Shown one piece after another: positions 38,362-49,098 of a stretch of 64,000 nucleotides of DNA; the first letter of the stretch is position 1, and each line of letters starts with the position of its first letter. A program made the position numbers and the translations under genes. The DNA lies in contig NZ_CP090960.1 of NCBI RefSeq assembly GCF_021611515.1, positions 620,001 to 684,000 of the forward strand, given 5' to 3'. Origin of the DNA: Mariluticola halotolerans. GTDB taxonomy: Bacteria > Pseudomonadota > Alphaproteobacteria > Rhizobiales > Devosiaceae. Below the pieces are notes generated by a model. The model was not told the DNA's origin and made no database searches. It was given only the letters and a program-made list of their open reading frames with translations.

Positions 38362-39315
38362 TTGGTCACGCTTATCGATACTGTTGTCAGCAAGCCCCGG
38401 CACCCGGAAAAGGCGCACAAGCCCGATAATGAGGTTTTGCGCAAGCCGGACTGGATCCGGGTAAAGGCGCCGGGTTCCGAGGTGTACCGCGAAACCCAGA
38501 ATATCGTGCGCGAGAATAATCTGGTTACGGTGTGCGAAGAGGCCGGTTGCCCGAATATTGGTGAATGCTGGTCTAAAAAGCACGCGACAATGATGATCAT
38601 GGGTGAGATCTGCACCCGTGCCTGCGCTTTTTGCAATGTGCGTACAGGCTTGCCGCTGGCCCTTGATCCCAAAGAGCCCGAAAATGTTGCCATTGCAGTT
38701 GAAAAGCTTGGGCTGAACCACGTCGTCATCACCTCCGTTGACCGTGACGATCTGGCCGATGGCGGTGCACAGCATTTCGCCGAGGTCATTCTTGCCATTC
38801 GCGCCCGATGCCCGGGTACGACCATTGAAATCCTGACGCCTGATTTTCTGCGCAAGCCCGGTGCTCTTGAAACCGTGGTCGCGGCCAAGCCGGATGTGTT
38901 CAACCATAATCTCGAAACTGTGCCGTCGAACTATCTGACAGTGCGGCCGGGTGCCCGCTATTTCCATTCCATCCGTCTGTTGCAGCGGGTCAAGGAACTG
39001 GACCCCACCATGTTCACCAAATCCGGCATTATGGTGGGGCTTGGTGAAGAGCGGAATGAAGTCCTGCAATTGATGGATGATTTGCGCAGCGCCGACGTGG
39101 ACTTTCTGACCATCGGCCAATATCTGCAGCCGACCCGTAAGCACCACAAGATTGTTCGCTTTGTTACCCCCGACGAGTTCAAGGCCTACGAGACCATCGG
39201 GTATACAAAGGGCTTCTCGCTGATCTCTTCCAGCCCGCTGACCAGGTCGTCGCATCACGCCGGTGAGGACTTTGCCCGATTGAAAGCGGCCCGACTGGCA
39301 AAGCTGGGCGCTTAA
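38362..39315 (+). CDS. lipA: Lipoyl synthase
   Basis: LipA inserts two sulfurs into octanoyl groups on lipoyl domains, here most directly those of PdhB and PdhC encoded upstream. The 317-residue radical SAM enzyme shows the auxiliary cluster motif [13 protein letters not shown] and the radical SAM motif CTRACAFC (C-x3-C-x2-C). The C-terminal RSSHHAGE region carries the serine ligand. The start is TTG with AGGAA 7 bp upstream. No ATG or GTG in this frame lies closer to the conserved N-terminus. Confidence 0.95.
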   Translation: MVTLIDTVVSKPRHPEKAHKPDNEVLRKPDWIRVKAPGSEVYRETQNIVRENNLVTVCEEAGCPNIGECWSKKHATMMIMGEICTRACAFCNVRTGLPLALDPKEPENVAIAVEKLGLNHVVITSVDRDDLADGGAQHFAEVILAIRARCPGTTIEILTPDFLRKPGALETVVAAKPDVFNHNLETVPSNYLTVRPGARYFHSIRLLQRVKELDPTMFTKSGIMVGLGEERNEVLQLMDDLRSADVDFLTIGQYLQPTRKHHKIVRFVTPDEFKAYETIGYTKGFSLISSSPLTRSSHHAGEDFARLKAARLAKLGA

Positions 39316-39755
39316 TGCCTAAGCTGAGTTTCGACCGTCAGGTGCCGTTCTCGCCCCAGCAAATGCTGGCGCTTGTCGGTGACCTCAAAAGCTATCCGGC
39401 CTTTGTGCCCAATTGTTCGCATATGGAAGTCATGCAGGATTCCGGGCAAACAGGCGACGTTCGTCTGGCGCGGATGGCGGTGCGGTTTGGGCCGATCAAG
39501 CAGGCCTATACCAGCCGTGTCACTGTCGATGCCGATGATAACACTATCGATGCCAAAGCCGTCGATGGCCCGTTCTCGCATCTCGACAGCACATGGCGCT
39601 TCACCCCTGAGGGCGATCATACGCGGGTACAGTTCGATATTGATTTCGGCATCAGCAACCCGCTGATCGCGGCTGTCGCCGAACCGGCCTTTGCGGCCAA
39701 GCAGGATGAAATTCTCGAAGCATTTCTGGCCGAGGCTGAGCGGCGTTATGGCTGA
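39315..39755 (+). CDS. Coq10/RatA-like START-domain protein
   Basis: A 146-residue single-domain protein of the polyketide cyclase/START fold (SRPBCC). The layout of the N-terminal SPQQMLALVGDLKSYPAFVP and FSHLDSTWRF is that of the Coq10/RatA family. Homologues bind ubiquinone (Coq10), and RatA was reported to affect ribosome association in E. coli; which applies here is open. Its ATG overlaps the lipA stop by 1 bp (TAATG). It overlaps the convergent cinA gene by 10 bp. Confidence 0.85.
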   Translation: MPKLSFDRQVPFSPQQMLALVGDLKSYPAFVPNCSHMEVMQDSGQTGDVRLARMAVRFGPIKQAYTSRVTVDADDNTIDAKAVDGPFSHLDSTWRFTPEGDHTRVQFDIDFGISNPLIAAVAEPAFAAKQDEILEAFLAEAERRYG

Positions 39756-40249
39756 TCCGCTGACAGCGCTTCCAACACAAGCCTAAGCGCTTCACGCACC
39801 GTTGCCTCCCGGATACCGCCGCGCCCCAGGTCGGGATCGAAACGATGTTCACGTACCAAGGTGTTGCCGGGCGTTGCGCATCCAAAATGTACAAGCCCCA
39901 CGGGCTTTTCGGCCGAGCCGCCGGTTGGCCCGGCAATCCCGGTCACCGCAATGGCTATTTGAGCCGGGCTGGCTTTCAGTGCCCCTTCGGCCATGGCGCG
40001 CGCGGTTTCAGTGGACACTGCGCCGTGCGCCTCAAGTGTTGCCATTGGCACGCCAATCATTTCGATTTTCGCTTCGTTGGCATAGGTGACGAACCCGCCG
40101 TAAACGGCAGCAGATGATCCGGAAATTTCTGTCAGCACACCAGCAATCAGTCCGCCTGTGCAGCTCTCGGCGGTCACGATTGTCATATTGCGTTCTGTCA
40201 GCGCGCTGACAACCTGATTTGCCAGCAGCGTAACGTCATCGGGGAACAT
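39746..40249 (-). CDS. pncC: CinA-type nicotinamide-nucleotide amidohydrolase
   Basis: The 167 residues are a stand-alone CinA C-terminal domain, which deamidates nicotinamide mononucleotide in pyridine nucleotide recycling. The family segments TAESCTGGLIAG, TYANEAKIEMIGV and AVTGIAGPTGGS are present. The start overlaps the ispDF stop by 1 bp. The name cinA is used loosely for this gene; the N-terminal CinA domain is absent. Confidence 0.9.
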   Translation of the reverse strand: MFPDDVTLLANQVVSALTERNMTIVTAESCTGGLIAGVLTEISGSSAAVYGGFVTYANEAKIEMIGVPMATLEAHGAVSTETARAMAEGALKASPAQIAIAVTGIAGPTGGSAEKPVGLVHFGCATPGNTLVREHRFDPDLGRGGIREATVREALRLVLEALSADQP

Positions 40250-41436
40250 CAGTCGTCGCTCCTTGGAAGCTCGATTGTTGCCGTGCCCATGGTGGCAATG
40301 CCTTCTCCGCGACCAACAAACCCCATTTTCTCGGAGGTAGTCGCCTTAACAGAGACCCGACCGACCGATATGCCGCAGATGTCGGCGATGTTCTGCCGCA
40401 GCTTGTTGGTATGCGGGCCAATTTTTGGCAGTTCGCAGATGATTGTGAGGTCAAGATTAACGATGCGACCTTCGCGTGCAGCCACCCGGCTCGCCGCGAA
40501 AGAGAGAAAGGTTTTCGACGGCTCACCTTTCCATTGTGGGTCACTGGGTGGGAAGTGTGTGCCTATATCGCCCTCGGCCAGTGCGCCCAGCAAGGCATCG
40601 GTCAGAACGTGCAGCGCGGTATCTGCGTCTGAATGTCCTTTGAGTTTTGAAGTATGCGGAATAGTCACGCCGCCAAGGATGACGGCATCGCCTTGGGTAA
40701 ACTGGTGCACGTCAAAGCCGGTGCCGACGCGGGTTTCCATGGGGCAGGCTCCATCCAGAAACTGTTCGGCACGCTGAAAATCCCCAGGTGCCGTGATTTT
40801 GATATTATCGGTGCTGCCGAGCGCCAGGGCGACCGGTATTCTTGCCCATTCGGCTATTGCAGCATCATCAGTAAAGCTGTCGCTGATTTCGGCGGCGCGG
40901 CGATGCGCGTCCAGAATAGTACTGAAGTGAAAACCTTGTGGTGTCTGGGCCGCGTAAAGTTGGGTGCGGTCTTCCGTGCCACCCACAGTGCGTCCGTCGT
41001 CAGAGCGTTTAATGGTGTCGATGACATTGGTGACAGGCAGCACGGCTTCGGCTTCCGCCAATCCTGCGATTACGCCGTTTATGACCGCTGACGGCACAAA
41101 GGGGCGTGCACCATCATGGATGAGTACATAATCCGGCTGAAGCTCCTTGAGTGCTTCAAGTCCCGCCAATACTGAGAGTTGCCGGGTCGCGTCGCCGAAT
41201 GCCGGTGGTAGCAGGCGTTTGTGCACAAGCTGCATGCCTGCATAAAGCGTTTGGTCATCCACATGAATGACAGGCAGCACGATAGAGACGCTTTCGGTTG
41301 CAAGAAACTGCCTTATCGTGCGTGCCAGCAAAGGGACATTGCGGACCTGCTGGTATTGTTTGGGTAATCCGTTTTTGTCGGGGCCTGCGCGGCGGCCACG
41401 GCCTGCAGCAACAATGATGACGGCGACTTTTTTCAA
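40249..41436 (-). CDS. ispDF: Bifunctional IspD/IspF of the MEP isoprenoid pathway
   Basis: The first part (about 1-228) is the MEP cytidylyltransferase IspD, with AAGRGRRAG and LIHDGARPFV. The second (about 232-395) is MECDP synthase IspF, with GTGFDVHQF (metal ligands Asp and His), GHSDADTALHVLTDALLG and the closing VSVKATTSEKMGF. The 395-residue fusion is typical of alphaproteobacteria; IspE, the step between, is not in the window. It is divergent from dusB. Confidence 0.95.
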   Translation of the reverse strand: MKKVAVIIVAAGRGRRAGPDKNGLPKQYQQVRNVPLLARTIRQFLATESVSIVLPVIHVDDQTLYAGMQLVHKRLLPPAFGDATRQLSVLAGLEALKELQPDYVLIHDGARPFVPSAVINGVIAGLAEAEAVLPVTNVIDTIKRSDDGRTVGGTEDRTQLYAAQTPQGFHFSTILDAHRRAAEISDSFTDDAAIAEWARIPVALALGSTDNIKITAPGDFQRAEQFLDGACPMETRVGTGFDVHQFTQGDAVILGGVTIPHTSKLKGHSDADTALHVLTDALLGALAEGDIGTHFPPSDPQWKGEPSKTFLSFAASRVAAREGRIVNLDLTIICELPKIGPHTNKLRQNIADICGISVGRVSVKATTSEKMGFVGRGEGIATMGTATIELPRSDD

Positions 41437-41609
41437 ACTGTGCCTCTGCGCTGGAAGAGCTTTATATTTGGTCTATCCGGGTGGCGCGCAAGGGGCAAGG
41501 AAAACACAAGCTGCCGGTGCCTCATCGATGCGCAAACTGCCATTGCATTGGGCTGGCTTTTGATTATTGTGCGGGCAGAATTTACAAAGTGATTGTTTAC
41601 GAGGCAATT

Positions 41610-42611
41610 GTGACCGCGTCTGCCTGCGATTTGAGCATCGGCAAGCTCAAGCTTTCCAACAGAGCCTTGCTCGCGCCGATGGCGGGCATAACCGACAGCG
41701 CGTTTCGCGCGGTTGCTGCGCGTTTTGGTGCCGGGCTTGTCGTGTCCGAAATGATCGCCAGTGCATCACTGGGGGCCGGGCAGGCCGACATGAAACGCCG
41801 CCTCAACAAATCGGGGCATTTGCCGCATGTGGTGCAATTGGCCGGTTGTGAAGCCCGTTGGCTGCAATTGGGAGCACAGATGGCTGCGGATGCGGGGGCC
41901 GAAATCATCGATATCAATTTCGGGTGCCCGTCAAAAAAGGTGACCAATGGCTATGCCGGCTCCGCCCTTATGCGCGTGCCGGATCAGGCGTTACGGCTGA
42001 TTGAAGCGGTTGTTGCGGTGTCACCTGTGCCCGTGACTGTGAAAATGCGTCTGGGTTGGGACGATGACAGCCTGAATGCGCCGGACATTGCCAGGCTGGC
42101 AGTCAATGCGGGGGTGCAAATGATCACTGTGCACGGCCGTACCCGTCAGCAATTTTACAAGGGGCACGCCCGTTGGGCTTTGGTACGCCCAGTTGTTGAA
42201 GCGGTGGGTGTGCCAGTCATCGTCAACGGCGATATTACCGACTTGTCGTCTGCCATTGACGCTTTGGCCCAGTCCGGCGCGCAAGGCGTGATGCTGGGAC
42301 GCGGTGCGCAAGGGCAGCCCTGGCTTGTCGGCCAGATTGGTGCTGCACTGAATGGTGAAGCCATTCCGGCAACGCCGACCGGAGATGATCTGCTGCAACT
42401 TGTTCTCGCGCATTACGATGCCATCCTTGACGAATATGGTGTCTCGATTGGTGTGCGCGTCGCACGGAAACATCTGGGCTGGTATTTCGATGCAGCCGGT
42501 ATGCAGGTGGATCCTCAGGTTCGGCGCCAACTGGTGACGGAAGGCGATCCTGCAAGTGTCATCGCCATGATCACTGATATTTTCACCGACAACATCAAGG
42601 TGGCCGCATGA
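41610..42611 (+). CDS. dusB: tRNA-dihydrouridine synthase, DusB (NifR3) type
   Basis: DusB reduces uridines in the tRNA D-loop using FMN. The 333 residues show the FMN-barrel start [10 protein letters not shown], the catalytic-cysteine segment [19 protein letters not shown] and the later [14 protein letters not shown] chose GTG at 41610 with GAGG 5 bp upstream. The frame is open from 41481, but that extension is Cys/His-rich and not Dus-like. The position just before ntrB is the classical nifR3-ntrB-ntrC arrangement, and the two genes overlap by 4 bp. Confidence 0.92.
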   Translation: MTASACDLSIGKLKLSNRALLAPMAGITDSAFRAVAARFGAGLVVSEMIASASLGAGQADMKRRLNKSGHLPHVVQLAGCEARWLQLGAQMAADAGAEIIDINFGCPSKKVTNGYAGSALMRVPDQALRLIEAVVAVSPVPVTVKMRLGWDDDSLNAPDIARLAVNAGVQMITVHGRTRQQFYKGHARWALVRPVVEAVGVPVIVNGDITDLSSAIDALAQSGAQGVMLGRGAQGQPWLVGQIGAALNGEAIPATPTGDDLLQLVLAHYDAILDEYGVSIGVRVARKHLGWYFDAAGMQVDPQVRRQLVTEGDPASVIAMITDIFTDNIKVAA

Positions 42612-43738
42612 CGGATTCGAAACCGGAAATCCGCAACGCCATTCTGCAATCCCTGCCGCAGCCGGTAATTGTGTGTGAGCCGGGTAACCGGATTTTACTT
42701 GCCAATTACGCAGCTGAGGCTTTTTTCGGCGTGTCGTCTTCCGTTTTGACGCGGCAGAGGCTGGATGATCTGATTGCCTTCGGTTCGCCCATTCTGGGGC
42801 TTGTTGATCAGGTCAATGCGCGCAAGGCCCCCATGACCGAGTACCGGATGTGGGTTGGTTCCTCCCGCTTCGGCGACGAACGGGTGGAAGAGCGTATTAT
42901 CGATGTCTATGCCAGTCCGATTTCCGAGTATGACGGCCAGGTCGCGTTGCTGTTTCAGGAACGCACCATGGCCGACAAGATTGACCGGCAATTGGTGTCG
43001 CGTGGCGCTGCGCGCTCGGTGACCGGGCTTGCCGCCATGCTGGCCCACGAGATCAAGAACCCGTTGTCGGGCATTCGCGGGGCTGCGCAATTGCTAGAAC
43101 AGTCTATTTCCGAAGATGACATGCCTTTGGCACGTTTGATCCGCGACGAGACGGACAGGATCGTCGCGTTGCTGGATCGGGTGGAGATTTTTGGGGATGA
43201 GCGCCCGCTGGAACGGGAGTCGATCAATATTCACGTGGTGCTGGATCGGGTCAAATTGCTCGCCAGCAATGGTGTGGCGCGTGGAGTGACGTTTTCCGAG
43301 GATTACGATCCTTCCTTGCCGCCCGTGTTTGGCAACCGGGATCAGTTGATTCAGGTGTTTCTCAATCTGGTCAAGAACGCTGCCGAAGCTCTAGAACGTA
43401 CCCAAAATCCGGAAATCCGTCTCTCGACCGCATTCCGCCCCGGTATCCGCATCAGTGTTCCGGGCGTCAGGGAACGCATTTCCTTGCCGCTGGAAATCAT
43501 CATTGAAGACAATGGTCCCGGCGTGCCGTCCGATATTCTGCCATTCCTGTTCGACCCATTTGTAACAACGAAATCAAATGGTTCTGGTCTTGGTCTAGCG
43601 CTTGTTGCGAAGATAATCGGGGACCATGGTGGGGTGATCGATTGTGACAGCCGACCGGGAAGAACCCGCTTTCGTATTCTCCTGCCGGTCGCCGGACGGG
43701 CGAGTGAAGCCAAAATAAAAGTGAGTGCTGAATCATGA
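42608..43738 (+). CDS. ntrB: NtrB nitrogen-sensing histidine kinase
   Basis: NtrB phosphorylates or dephosphorylates NtrC according to PII signals. The 376-residue cytoplasmic protein has a PAS domain (about 12-125), the phosphoacceptor His147 ([14 protein letters not shown]), and an ATPase domain with [17 protein letters not shown] and GSGLGLAL. The ATGA overlap with dusB and the ATGA overlap with ntrC point to one transcript. Confidence 0.95.
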   Translation: MTDSKPEIRNAILQSLPQPVIVCEPGNRILLANYAAEAFFGVSSSVLTRQRLDDLIAFGSPILGLVDQVNARKAPMTEYRMWVGSSRFGDERVEERIIDVYASPISEYDGQVALLFQERTMADKIDRQLVSRGAARSVTGLAAMLAHEIKNPLSGIRGAAQLLEQSISEDDMPLARLIRDETDRIVALLDRVEIFGDERPLERESINIHVVLDRVKLLASNGVARGVTFSEDYDPSLPPVFGNRDQLIQVFLNLVKNAAEALERTQNPEIRLSTAFRPGIRISVPGVRERISLPLEIIIEDNGPGVPSDILPFLFDPFVTTKSNGSGLGLALVAKIIGDHGGVIDCDSRPGRTRFRILLPVAGRASEAKIKVSAES

Positions 43739-45183
43739 GCGGACAAACCATCCTTCTCGCCGACGATGATGCGGCCATTCGCATGGTGCTGAACCAGGCA
43801 TTGACCCGCGCCGGCTATGAAGTCCGGCCTACGGGTAATCTGTCGACCATGTGGAACTGGGTGTCACGCGGGGAAGGGGAGTTGCTGATTACCGACGTGG
43901 CATTGCCGGACGGCAATGCGTTTGAACTCATGCCCAAGATCAAGAAGTTGCGGCCTGACCTGCCGATTATCGTGATGAGTGCTCAAAATACCTTCATGAC
44001 CGCCATCCGTGCTTCGGAAGCGGGGGCTTATGAATATCTGCCAAAGCCTTTTGACATTGGCGAAGTTCTGGCTGTGGTCTCGCGTGCCTTGGCGGAAATT
44101 AAAAAAACCACCCGTGCTGAACGAAATGTCGAAGATGGCGCAGAGAGCATGCCACTTGTTGGCCGGTCGGCTGCAATGCAGGACATTTATCGGGCGCTGG
44201 CGCGATTGATGCAGACTGATCTTACGGTCATGGTTTCGGGCGAAAGCGGCACAGGCAAGGAATTGGTCGCCCGCGCCTTGCATGATTTTGGTAAGCGCCG
44301 GAACGGGCCTTTTGTTGCGATCAATATGGCTGCCATTCCACGCGATCTTATCGAGGCGGAACTGTTCGGGCATGAGAAGGGGGCATTCACCGGTGCCACT
44401 GCTCGTTCTTCCGGTCGTTTCGAGCAGGCAGAGGGCGGCACGCTTTTTCTCGATGAAATCGGCGACATGCCGATGGATGCCCAAACGCGTCTTTTGCGCG
44501 TTCTACAGGAAGGGGAGTACACGATGGTTGGGGGTCGCACGGCGATCAAAACCAATGTACGCATCGTTGCTGCCACGCACCGCGACTTGAGCCAGATGAT
44601 CAGGCAGGGCCTGTTTCGCGAAGATCTTTACTACCGCCTCAATGTCGTGCCGCTGCGCTTGCCGCCCTTGCGGGAGCGTGGCGACGATATTGCCGACCTC
44701 ATTTCCCATTTTCTACGCGCGGCCCAGCGAGACGGCGAACAGGCCAAGGTCTTGACCCCTGAGGCCGTCAAACTGCTGCAGCAATACAGCTGGCCGGGAA
44801 ACGTGCGCGAACTTGAAAATCTGGTGATGCGTCTTTCCGCACTCTATACCGACGAAACCATTTCTGCCGAAATTGTGCACCACGAACTCAATCTTTCGGA
44901 CCGTCCGGCGGGCAATGGAAACAGTGGGCCGGCAGATGTGTCGACTGCCGTAGAATCCCATGTGGCGCAATTGCTGGCGGAGAGCGAACCGAACCTGCCA
45001 CCCTCGGGGCTTTACCAACGCGTTCTCGACAAGGTGGAGGCTCCCCTGATTGCCATGACGCTCAATGCATGTGGCGGCAACCAGATCCGGGCCGCCGACC
45101 TTTTGGGGTTGAACCGCAATACCCTTCGCAAGAAGATACGCCACCACGGGATTGAAATCGTTAAACAATCCCGTCGTTCGTAA
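43735..45183 (+). CDS. ntrC: NtrC sigma-54-dependent response regulator
   Basis: NtrC activates nitrogen-assimilation promoters with sigma-54. The 482 residues hold a receiver domain (Asp54 in [10 protein letters not shown]) and an AAA+ domain with Walker A GESGTGKE, the sigma-54 contact loop GAFTGA and Walker [10 protein letters not shown] Fis-type helix-turn-helix lies at the end ([20 protein letters not shown]). All key motifs are intact, in contrast to NtrX downstream. It overlaps ntrB by 4 bp. Confidence 0.96.
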   Translation: MSGQTILLADDDAAIRMVLNQALTRAGYEVRPTGNLSTMWNWVSRGEGELLITDVALPDGNAFELMPKIKKLRPDLPIIVMSAQNTFMTAIRASEAGAYEYLPKPFDIGEVLAVVSRALAEIKKTTRAERNVEDGAESMPLVGRSAAMQDIYRALARLMQTDLTVMVSGESGTGKELVARALHDFGKRRNGPFVAINMAAIPRDLIEAELFGHEKGAFTGATARSSGRFEQAEGGTLFLDEIGDMPMDAQTRLLRVLQEGEYTMVGGRTAIKTNVRIVAATHRDLSQMIRQGLFREDLYYRLNVVPLRLPPLRERGDDIADLISHFLRAAQRDGEQAKVLTPEAVKLLQQYSWPGNVRELENLVMRLSALYTDETISAEIVHHELNLSDRPAGNGNSGPADVSTAVESHVAQLLAESEPNLPPSGLYQRVLDKVEAPLIAMTLNACGGNQIRAADLLGLNRNTLRKKIRHHGIEIVKQSRRS

Positions 45184-45335
45184 GTGCCCGTCCACTGTGT
45201 TTTCTTCCATATGTGCGGGGCTCGCTCCGCGCTACTGTCACATTTTGGCAACAACATCCTTGATCAATCGCCGTAATTAGGCCAGTTTCAGCACGAATGT
45301 GCCTGGGCAGGGCAGCCGCCAGCGCGAAGTGTGAC

Positions 45336-47672
45336 ATGCAAGACACGACAAAACAGACCGAAGCCACGCCAACGGCGGGAAATGGCGCAGGGGATGGTCC
45401 AGTTGCCTTCCAGCGCGCGCAGGCGCGTGGCAGCCATCTGATCCGCTATTTCGGCTTTATCGTTGTGTTTGCCTCCGTACTGGTCGCGTCAGGATCCTTC
45501 CTTATTCTGACGGGCGCGACAGATATCGAGCCGGCACCCGAGCTTTGGACCGCTATCTGGGTGGTCAACGGCCTGCTGGTTCTGCTTGTCGTGGCTCTGG
45601 TGCTCACCGAGGTGACGCTTCTGGCGCGGGCCCGGATTGAGCGACAGGCGGGTGCCCGGTTGCAGGTGCGCATGGTCACCATGTTCACCCTGATGGCAAC
45701 GGCACCTGCCTTTGTTGTGGCGATTGTTGCGACCGTGGCGCTCAATCAGGGATTGGACCAATGGTTTTCAGAGCGCACGCGCACCATGGTGGAAAGCTCG
45801 CGGCTGGTTGCGCGGTCCTATATGCTCGAACACTCACAGGTTCTCAGGGACGATATCATTTGGGTGGCAACCGAATTGGAAGCTGCACGCGCAACCTTTG
45901 AGACCGACCGGGACCGGTATCAGCGCATTTTGACAGCGCTTGCGGTCACCCGGTCTCTCCCGTTCACCTCGCTGATTTCCCGTGATACCGACACCCTTAT
46001 GCGGGCGCAAATCAATGTGCCTGGTGCGCCGCCCACAATGCCTGCTTCAATCATGACGGATGTCGAGGAAGGCGTGCCGACATTGATTGCGCCAGGATCG
46101 ACTAATCTCGTGGGTGCGGTGGTGAAATTGCGTGGGTATGAGGACACGTTTCTGTTCGTGGCGCGTCCTGTCGATCCGGAAGTTCTGGAATATATGCGTC
46201 TGACGGATGAGAATATCACTGAATACAGGCAATACGCGTCCAACCGTCTGGTGTTCCAGATCACCTTCACGATCATGTATGTCGGTCTGGCGCTCGTGCT
46301 GTTGCTTGCAGCGCTATGGATCGGCATCGCCTTTGCCAACAGGTTTGTCGCGCCTATCCGAAATCTCATGGTCGCGTCAAACCGGGTGTCGCAAGGTGAC
46401 CTCAACGTGCGCGTCCCCATCGAGGAGCGCGAGGGTGATCTTCATGACCTGGCTTCCGGCTTTAACCGGATGACCCGGCAGCTTGGCAGTCAGCGCGAGG
46501 CATTGATGCTGGCGAACGAAACCAATGAAAAGCGCCGCCAGTTTACCGAGGCGGTTGTGGAAGGCGTTTCCGCAGGGATCGTGGGATTGGACCCTTATGG
46601 CGCGGTAACGCTCGTCAACGCGACAGCCTGTAATGTTTTCGGCAAAATGGAGGTCGAGTTGGTCGGTGAGGATCTGGCCGAGGTCGTGCCGCAACTCGCA
46701 TCGATCGTGGAGCGCGCGCGCTCGTCTCGCCGGGGTCAGATGCATGACCAGATCCAGATCGGCAATGAGGCTACGGCCAGAACCTATCAGGTGCGCTTGA
46801 CCCGTGAGGGTACCATGACGGAATCAAAGGGTTTCGTCATCACGCTCGACGATATGACCGACCTGATGGCGGCCCAACGCACCAGCGCCTGGGCCGACGT
46901 GGCGCGCAGAATTGCCCACGAGATCAAAAATCCGCTCACGCCCATCCAGCTTTCCGCTGAGCGCCTACGGCGGCGATACGCCGACAAACTGGTCGATGAT
47001 TTTGATGTATTTGATAAATGCATCTCCACCATTGTGCGGCAAGTGGGGGATATCGGCCGCATGGTGGATGAGTTCTCCTCCTTCGCACGCATGCCGACTG
47101 CGGCATTGGCCCAAGGAGACCTGTCAGACACGATACGTCAGGCCGTATTTCTGGAAAGTGTGCGGCAACCGGAGATCACGGTTCAGGCTGATTTGCCACA
47201 TGAGGCCATTATTGCGGATTTCGACGACAGGCTGATCTCTCAAGGCTTGACAAATTTGATTAAAAACTCGGTTGAATCCATTGAAGCTGTTGGTTTAGGC
47301 GAGATTGCAGATCCCAAAATTGTGGTTTCCGCCACGCTGGAAGGCCCGATGGTGCACATCAGGGTTTGCGACAATGGCAAAGGCTGGCCCAAGGAAAATC
47401 GCCAGCGTTTGCTGGAGCCTTATATGACGACCCGAGACAAGGGCACGGGCCTTGGCCTTGCCATTGTTGCCAAAATTATAGAGCAGCATGGCGGGAGCGT
47501 AGAACTGGTGGATGCCGATCCGGACACGTCCGGTCGGGTTGGTGCTTGTTTCAGTATAAAATTACCACTCAACATCCGGGAGCTTGATCACGATGGTCAG
47601 GCGCTGGAAAAAACCCGTGCGGAAGAAGTCGGGAGAGAGGGGCAGCGTATTGGCGCTGTCATGGATAAATAA
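45336..47672 (+). CDS. ntrY: NtrY membrane sensor histidine kinase
   Basis: The 778 residues have three N-terminal membrane segments (about 35-60, 72-95, 112-137), a large periplasmic region and a fourth membrane segment (about 305-333). HAMP (about 335-390), PAS (about 400-500), the phosphoacceptor His528 ([20 protein letters not shown]) and an ATPase domain (GTGLGLAI) follow. NtrY is linked to nitrogen and redox control in alphaproteobacteria. I chose the ATG at 45336; an upstream ATG at 45297 adds 13 unlikely residues. The 152-bp gap after ntrC may hold a separate promoter. Confidence 0.93.
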   Translation: MQDTTKQTEATPTAGNGAGDGPVAFQRAQARGSHLIRYFGFIVVFASVLVASGSFLILTGATDIEPAPELWTAIWVVNGLLVLLVVALVLTEVTLLARARIERQAGARLQVRMVTMFTLMATAPAFVVAIVATVALNQGLDQWFSERTRTMVESSRLVARSYMLEHSQVLRDDIIWVATELEAARATFETDRDRYQRILTALAVTRSLPFTSLISRDTDTLMRAQINVPGAPPTMPASIMTDVEEGVPTLIAPGSTNLVGAVVKLRGYEDTFLFVARPVDPEVLEYMRLTDENITEYRQYASNRLVFQITFTIMYVGLALVLLLAALWIGIAFANRFVAPIRNLMVASNRVSQGDLNVRVPIEEREGDLHDLASGFNRMTRQLGSQREALMLANETNEKRRQFTEAVVEGVSAGIVGLDPYGAVTLVNATACNVFGKMEVELVGEDLAEVVPQLASIVERARSSRRGQMHDQIQIGNEATARTYQVRLTREGTMTESKGFVITLDDMTDLMAAQRTSAWADVARRIAHEIKNPLTPIQLSAERLRRRYADKLVDDFDVFDKCISTIVRQVGDIGRMVDEFSSFARMPTAALAQGDLSDTIRQAVFLESVRQPEITVQADLPHEAIIADFDDRLISQGLTNLIKNSVESIEAVGLGEIADPKIVVSATLEGPMVHIRVCDNGKGWPKENRQRLLEPYMTTRDKGTGLGLAIVAKIIEQHGGSVELVDADPDTSGRVGACFSIKLPLNIRELDHDGQALEKTRAEEVGREGQRIGAVMDK

Positions 47673-49054
47673 TGGCATTTGATATTCTGATTATTGATGA
47701 TGAGAACGACATCCGGGAACTGATTGCGGGCATTCTGGAGGATGAGGGGTATGAAACCCGTCAGGCCCATGACGCTGATTCCGGACTTGAGGAAATCATG
47801 CGGCGGCGTCCCAATCTGGTGTTTCTGGACATCTGGATGCAAGGGTCCCGGCTCGACGGACTGCAACTGCTGGACGAGTTTCAACGGCAGCATCCGGACC
47901 TACCGGTTGTCATGATTTCCGGGCACGGCAATCTGGAAACTGCGGTATCTGCCATTAAACGCGGCGCTTATGATTATATCGAGAAGCCGTTCAAAATTGA
48001 CCGGTTGCTGCTGATCACACAGCGCGCCATGGAGGCCAGCCGTCTGAAGAGTGAAAATGAGGAATTGCGCGTTCGCTCGGCTAGTTCTGGTAATGAGCTT
48101 GTGGGTGTCTCCGCAAGCATGGGGCATATCAGGGGGTTGATTGACAAATCTGGCCCCACCAATTCGCGTATATTCATTTCCGGGGCGTCGGGAACAGGCA
48201 AGGGACTTTGTGCCCGCATGCTGCACAAGCGCAGCTTGCGCTCGGGTGCCTCGTTCGTTGAAATCAACGCCTCTCTTTATGATCCGGATGAAGTGCCGGT
48301 GGTATTGTTCGGGCGTGAAAGCCAGGACAAATCAGGGTTGCTGCAGACCGAGATTGGCGCTCTTGAACGTGCCCACGGGGGCACGCTTTATCTGTCAGAG
48401 GTTGCCGCCTTGCCCCCGGCTGCGCAATCGTTGTTGTTGCGCACGCTGGTGGAGAATACATTCAACCGGGTTGGGGGGCAGGTATCTGTGCCTATCGACG
48501 TGCGTATCGTCACCTCCAGTTCCCAGAACATTGGCGGCTTGATCGAGGCCGGTCAGTTCCGTTCAGACCTGTTTCATCGATTGTCAGTCGTGCCGATTCA
48601 GCTGACACCGCTGAAAGAGCGCCGCGAAGACGTACCGCTGCTGGTCGACATTTTTGTTGAGCAGATATGCCGAATGCACAATTTGCAGCGGCTGGTCATC
48701 GGTGACGATGCACTTGCCGTTCTGCAGGCGCAGGATTGGCCGGGAAATGCCCGGCAGTTGCGCAATTCCATCGAGCGCTTGTTGATCCTCATGAAGGACC
48801 AGTCACCCGAAAACGGGGTCATTACCGCAGCGATGCTGCCGCCTGATATTGGCGAGGTTCTGCCGACGATTGGAGATACAGATGCCTCGGCGCATTTGAT
48901 GAGTTTGCCCTTGCGTGAGGCGCGTGAAGTATTTGAAAAACAATATCTTTTGGCGCAGATTGAGCGTTTTGGCGGGAATATTTCCAAGACCGCTGAATTT
49001 GTGGGCATGGAACGCAGCGCATTGCATCGTAAAATCAAGTCGCTCGGGCTATGA
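47672..49054 (+). CDS. ntrX: NtrX response regulator with altered AAA+ motifs
   Basis: NtrX is the partner of NtrY; the start overlaps the ntrY stop by 1 bp (TAATG). The 460 residues have a normal receiver domain (Asp53 in FLDIW), Walker A GASGTGKG at 171-178 and a Fis-type C-terminal helix-turn-helix (NISKTAEFVGMERSALHRKI). The GAFTGA sigma-54 contact loop is missing, as is usual for NtrX. The Walker B motif reads LYLSEV, with Ser242 instead of the aspartate. It should still bind DNA in a phosphorylation-dependent way, but ATP hydrolysis is doubtful. Confidence 0.93.
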   Translation: MAFDILIIDDENDIRELIAGILEDEGYETRQAHDADSGLEEIMRRRPNLVFLDIWMQGSRLDGLQLLDEFQRQHPDLPVVMISGHGNLETAVSAIKRGAYDYIEKPFKIDRLLLITQRAMEASRLKSENEELRVRSASSGNELVGVSASMGHIRGLIDKSGPTNSRIFISGASGTGKGLCARMLHKRSLRSGASFVEINASLYDPDEVPVVLFGRESQDKSGLLQTEIGALERAHGGTLYLSEVAALPPAAQSLLLRTLVENTFNRVGGQVSVPIDVRIVTSSSQNIGGLIEAGQFRSDLFHRLSVVPIQLTPLKERREDVPLLVDIFVEQICRMHNLQRLVIGDDALAVLQAQDWPGNARQLRNSIERLLILMKDQSPENGVITAAMLPPDIGEVLPTIGDTDASAHLMSLPLREAREVFEKQYLLAQIERFGGNISKTAEFVGMERSALHRKIKSLGL

Positions 49055-49098
49055 TGGCGTGCTAATCAGCCCACCGAACGTCCAGCGCAGAGGATCCC

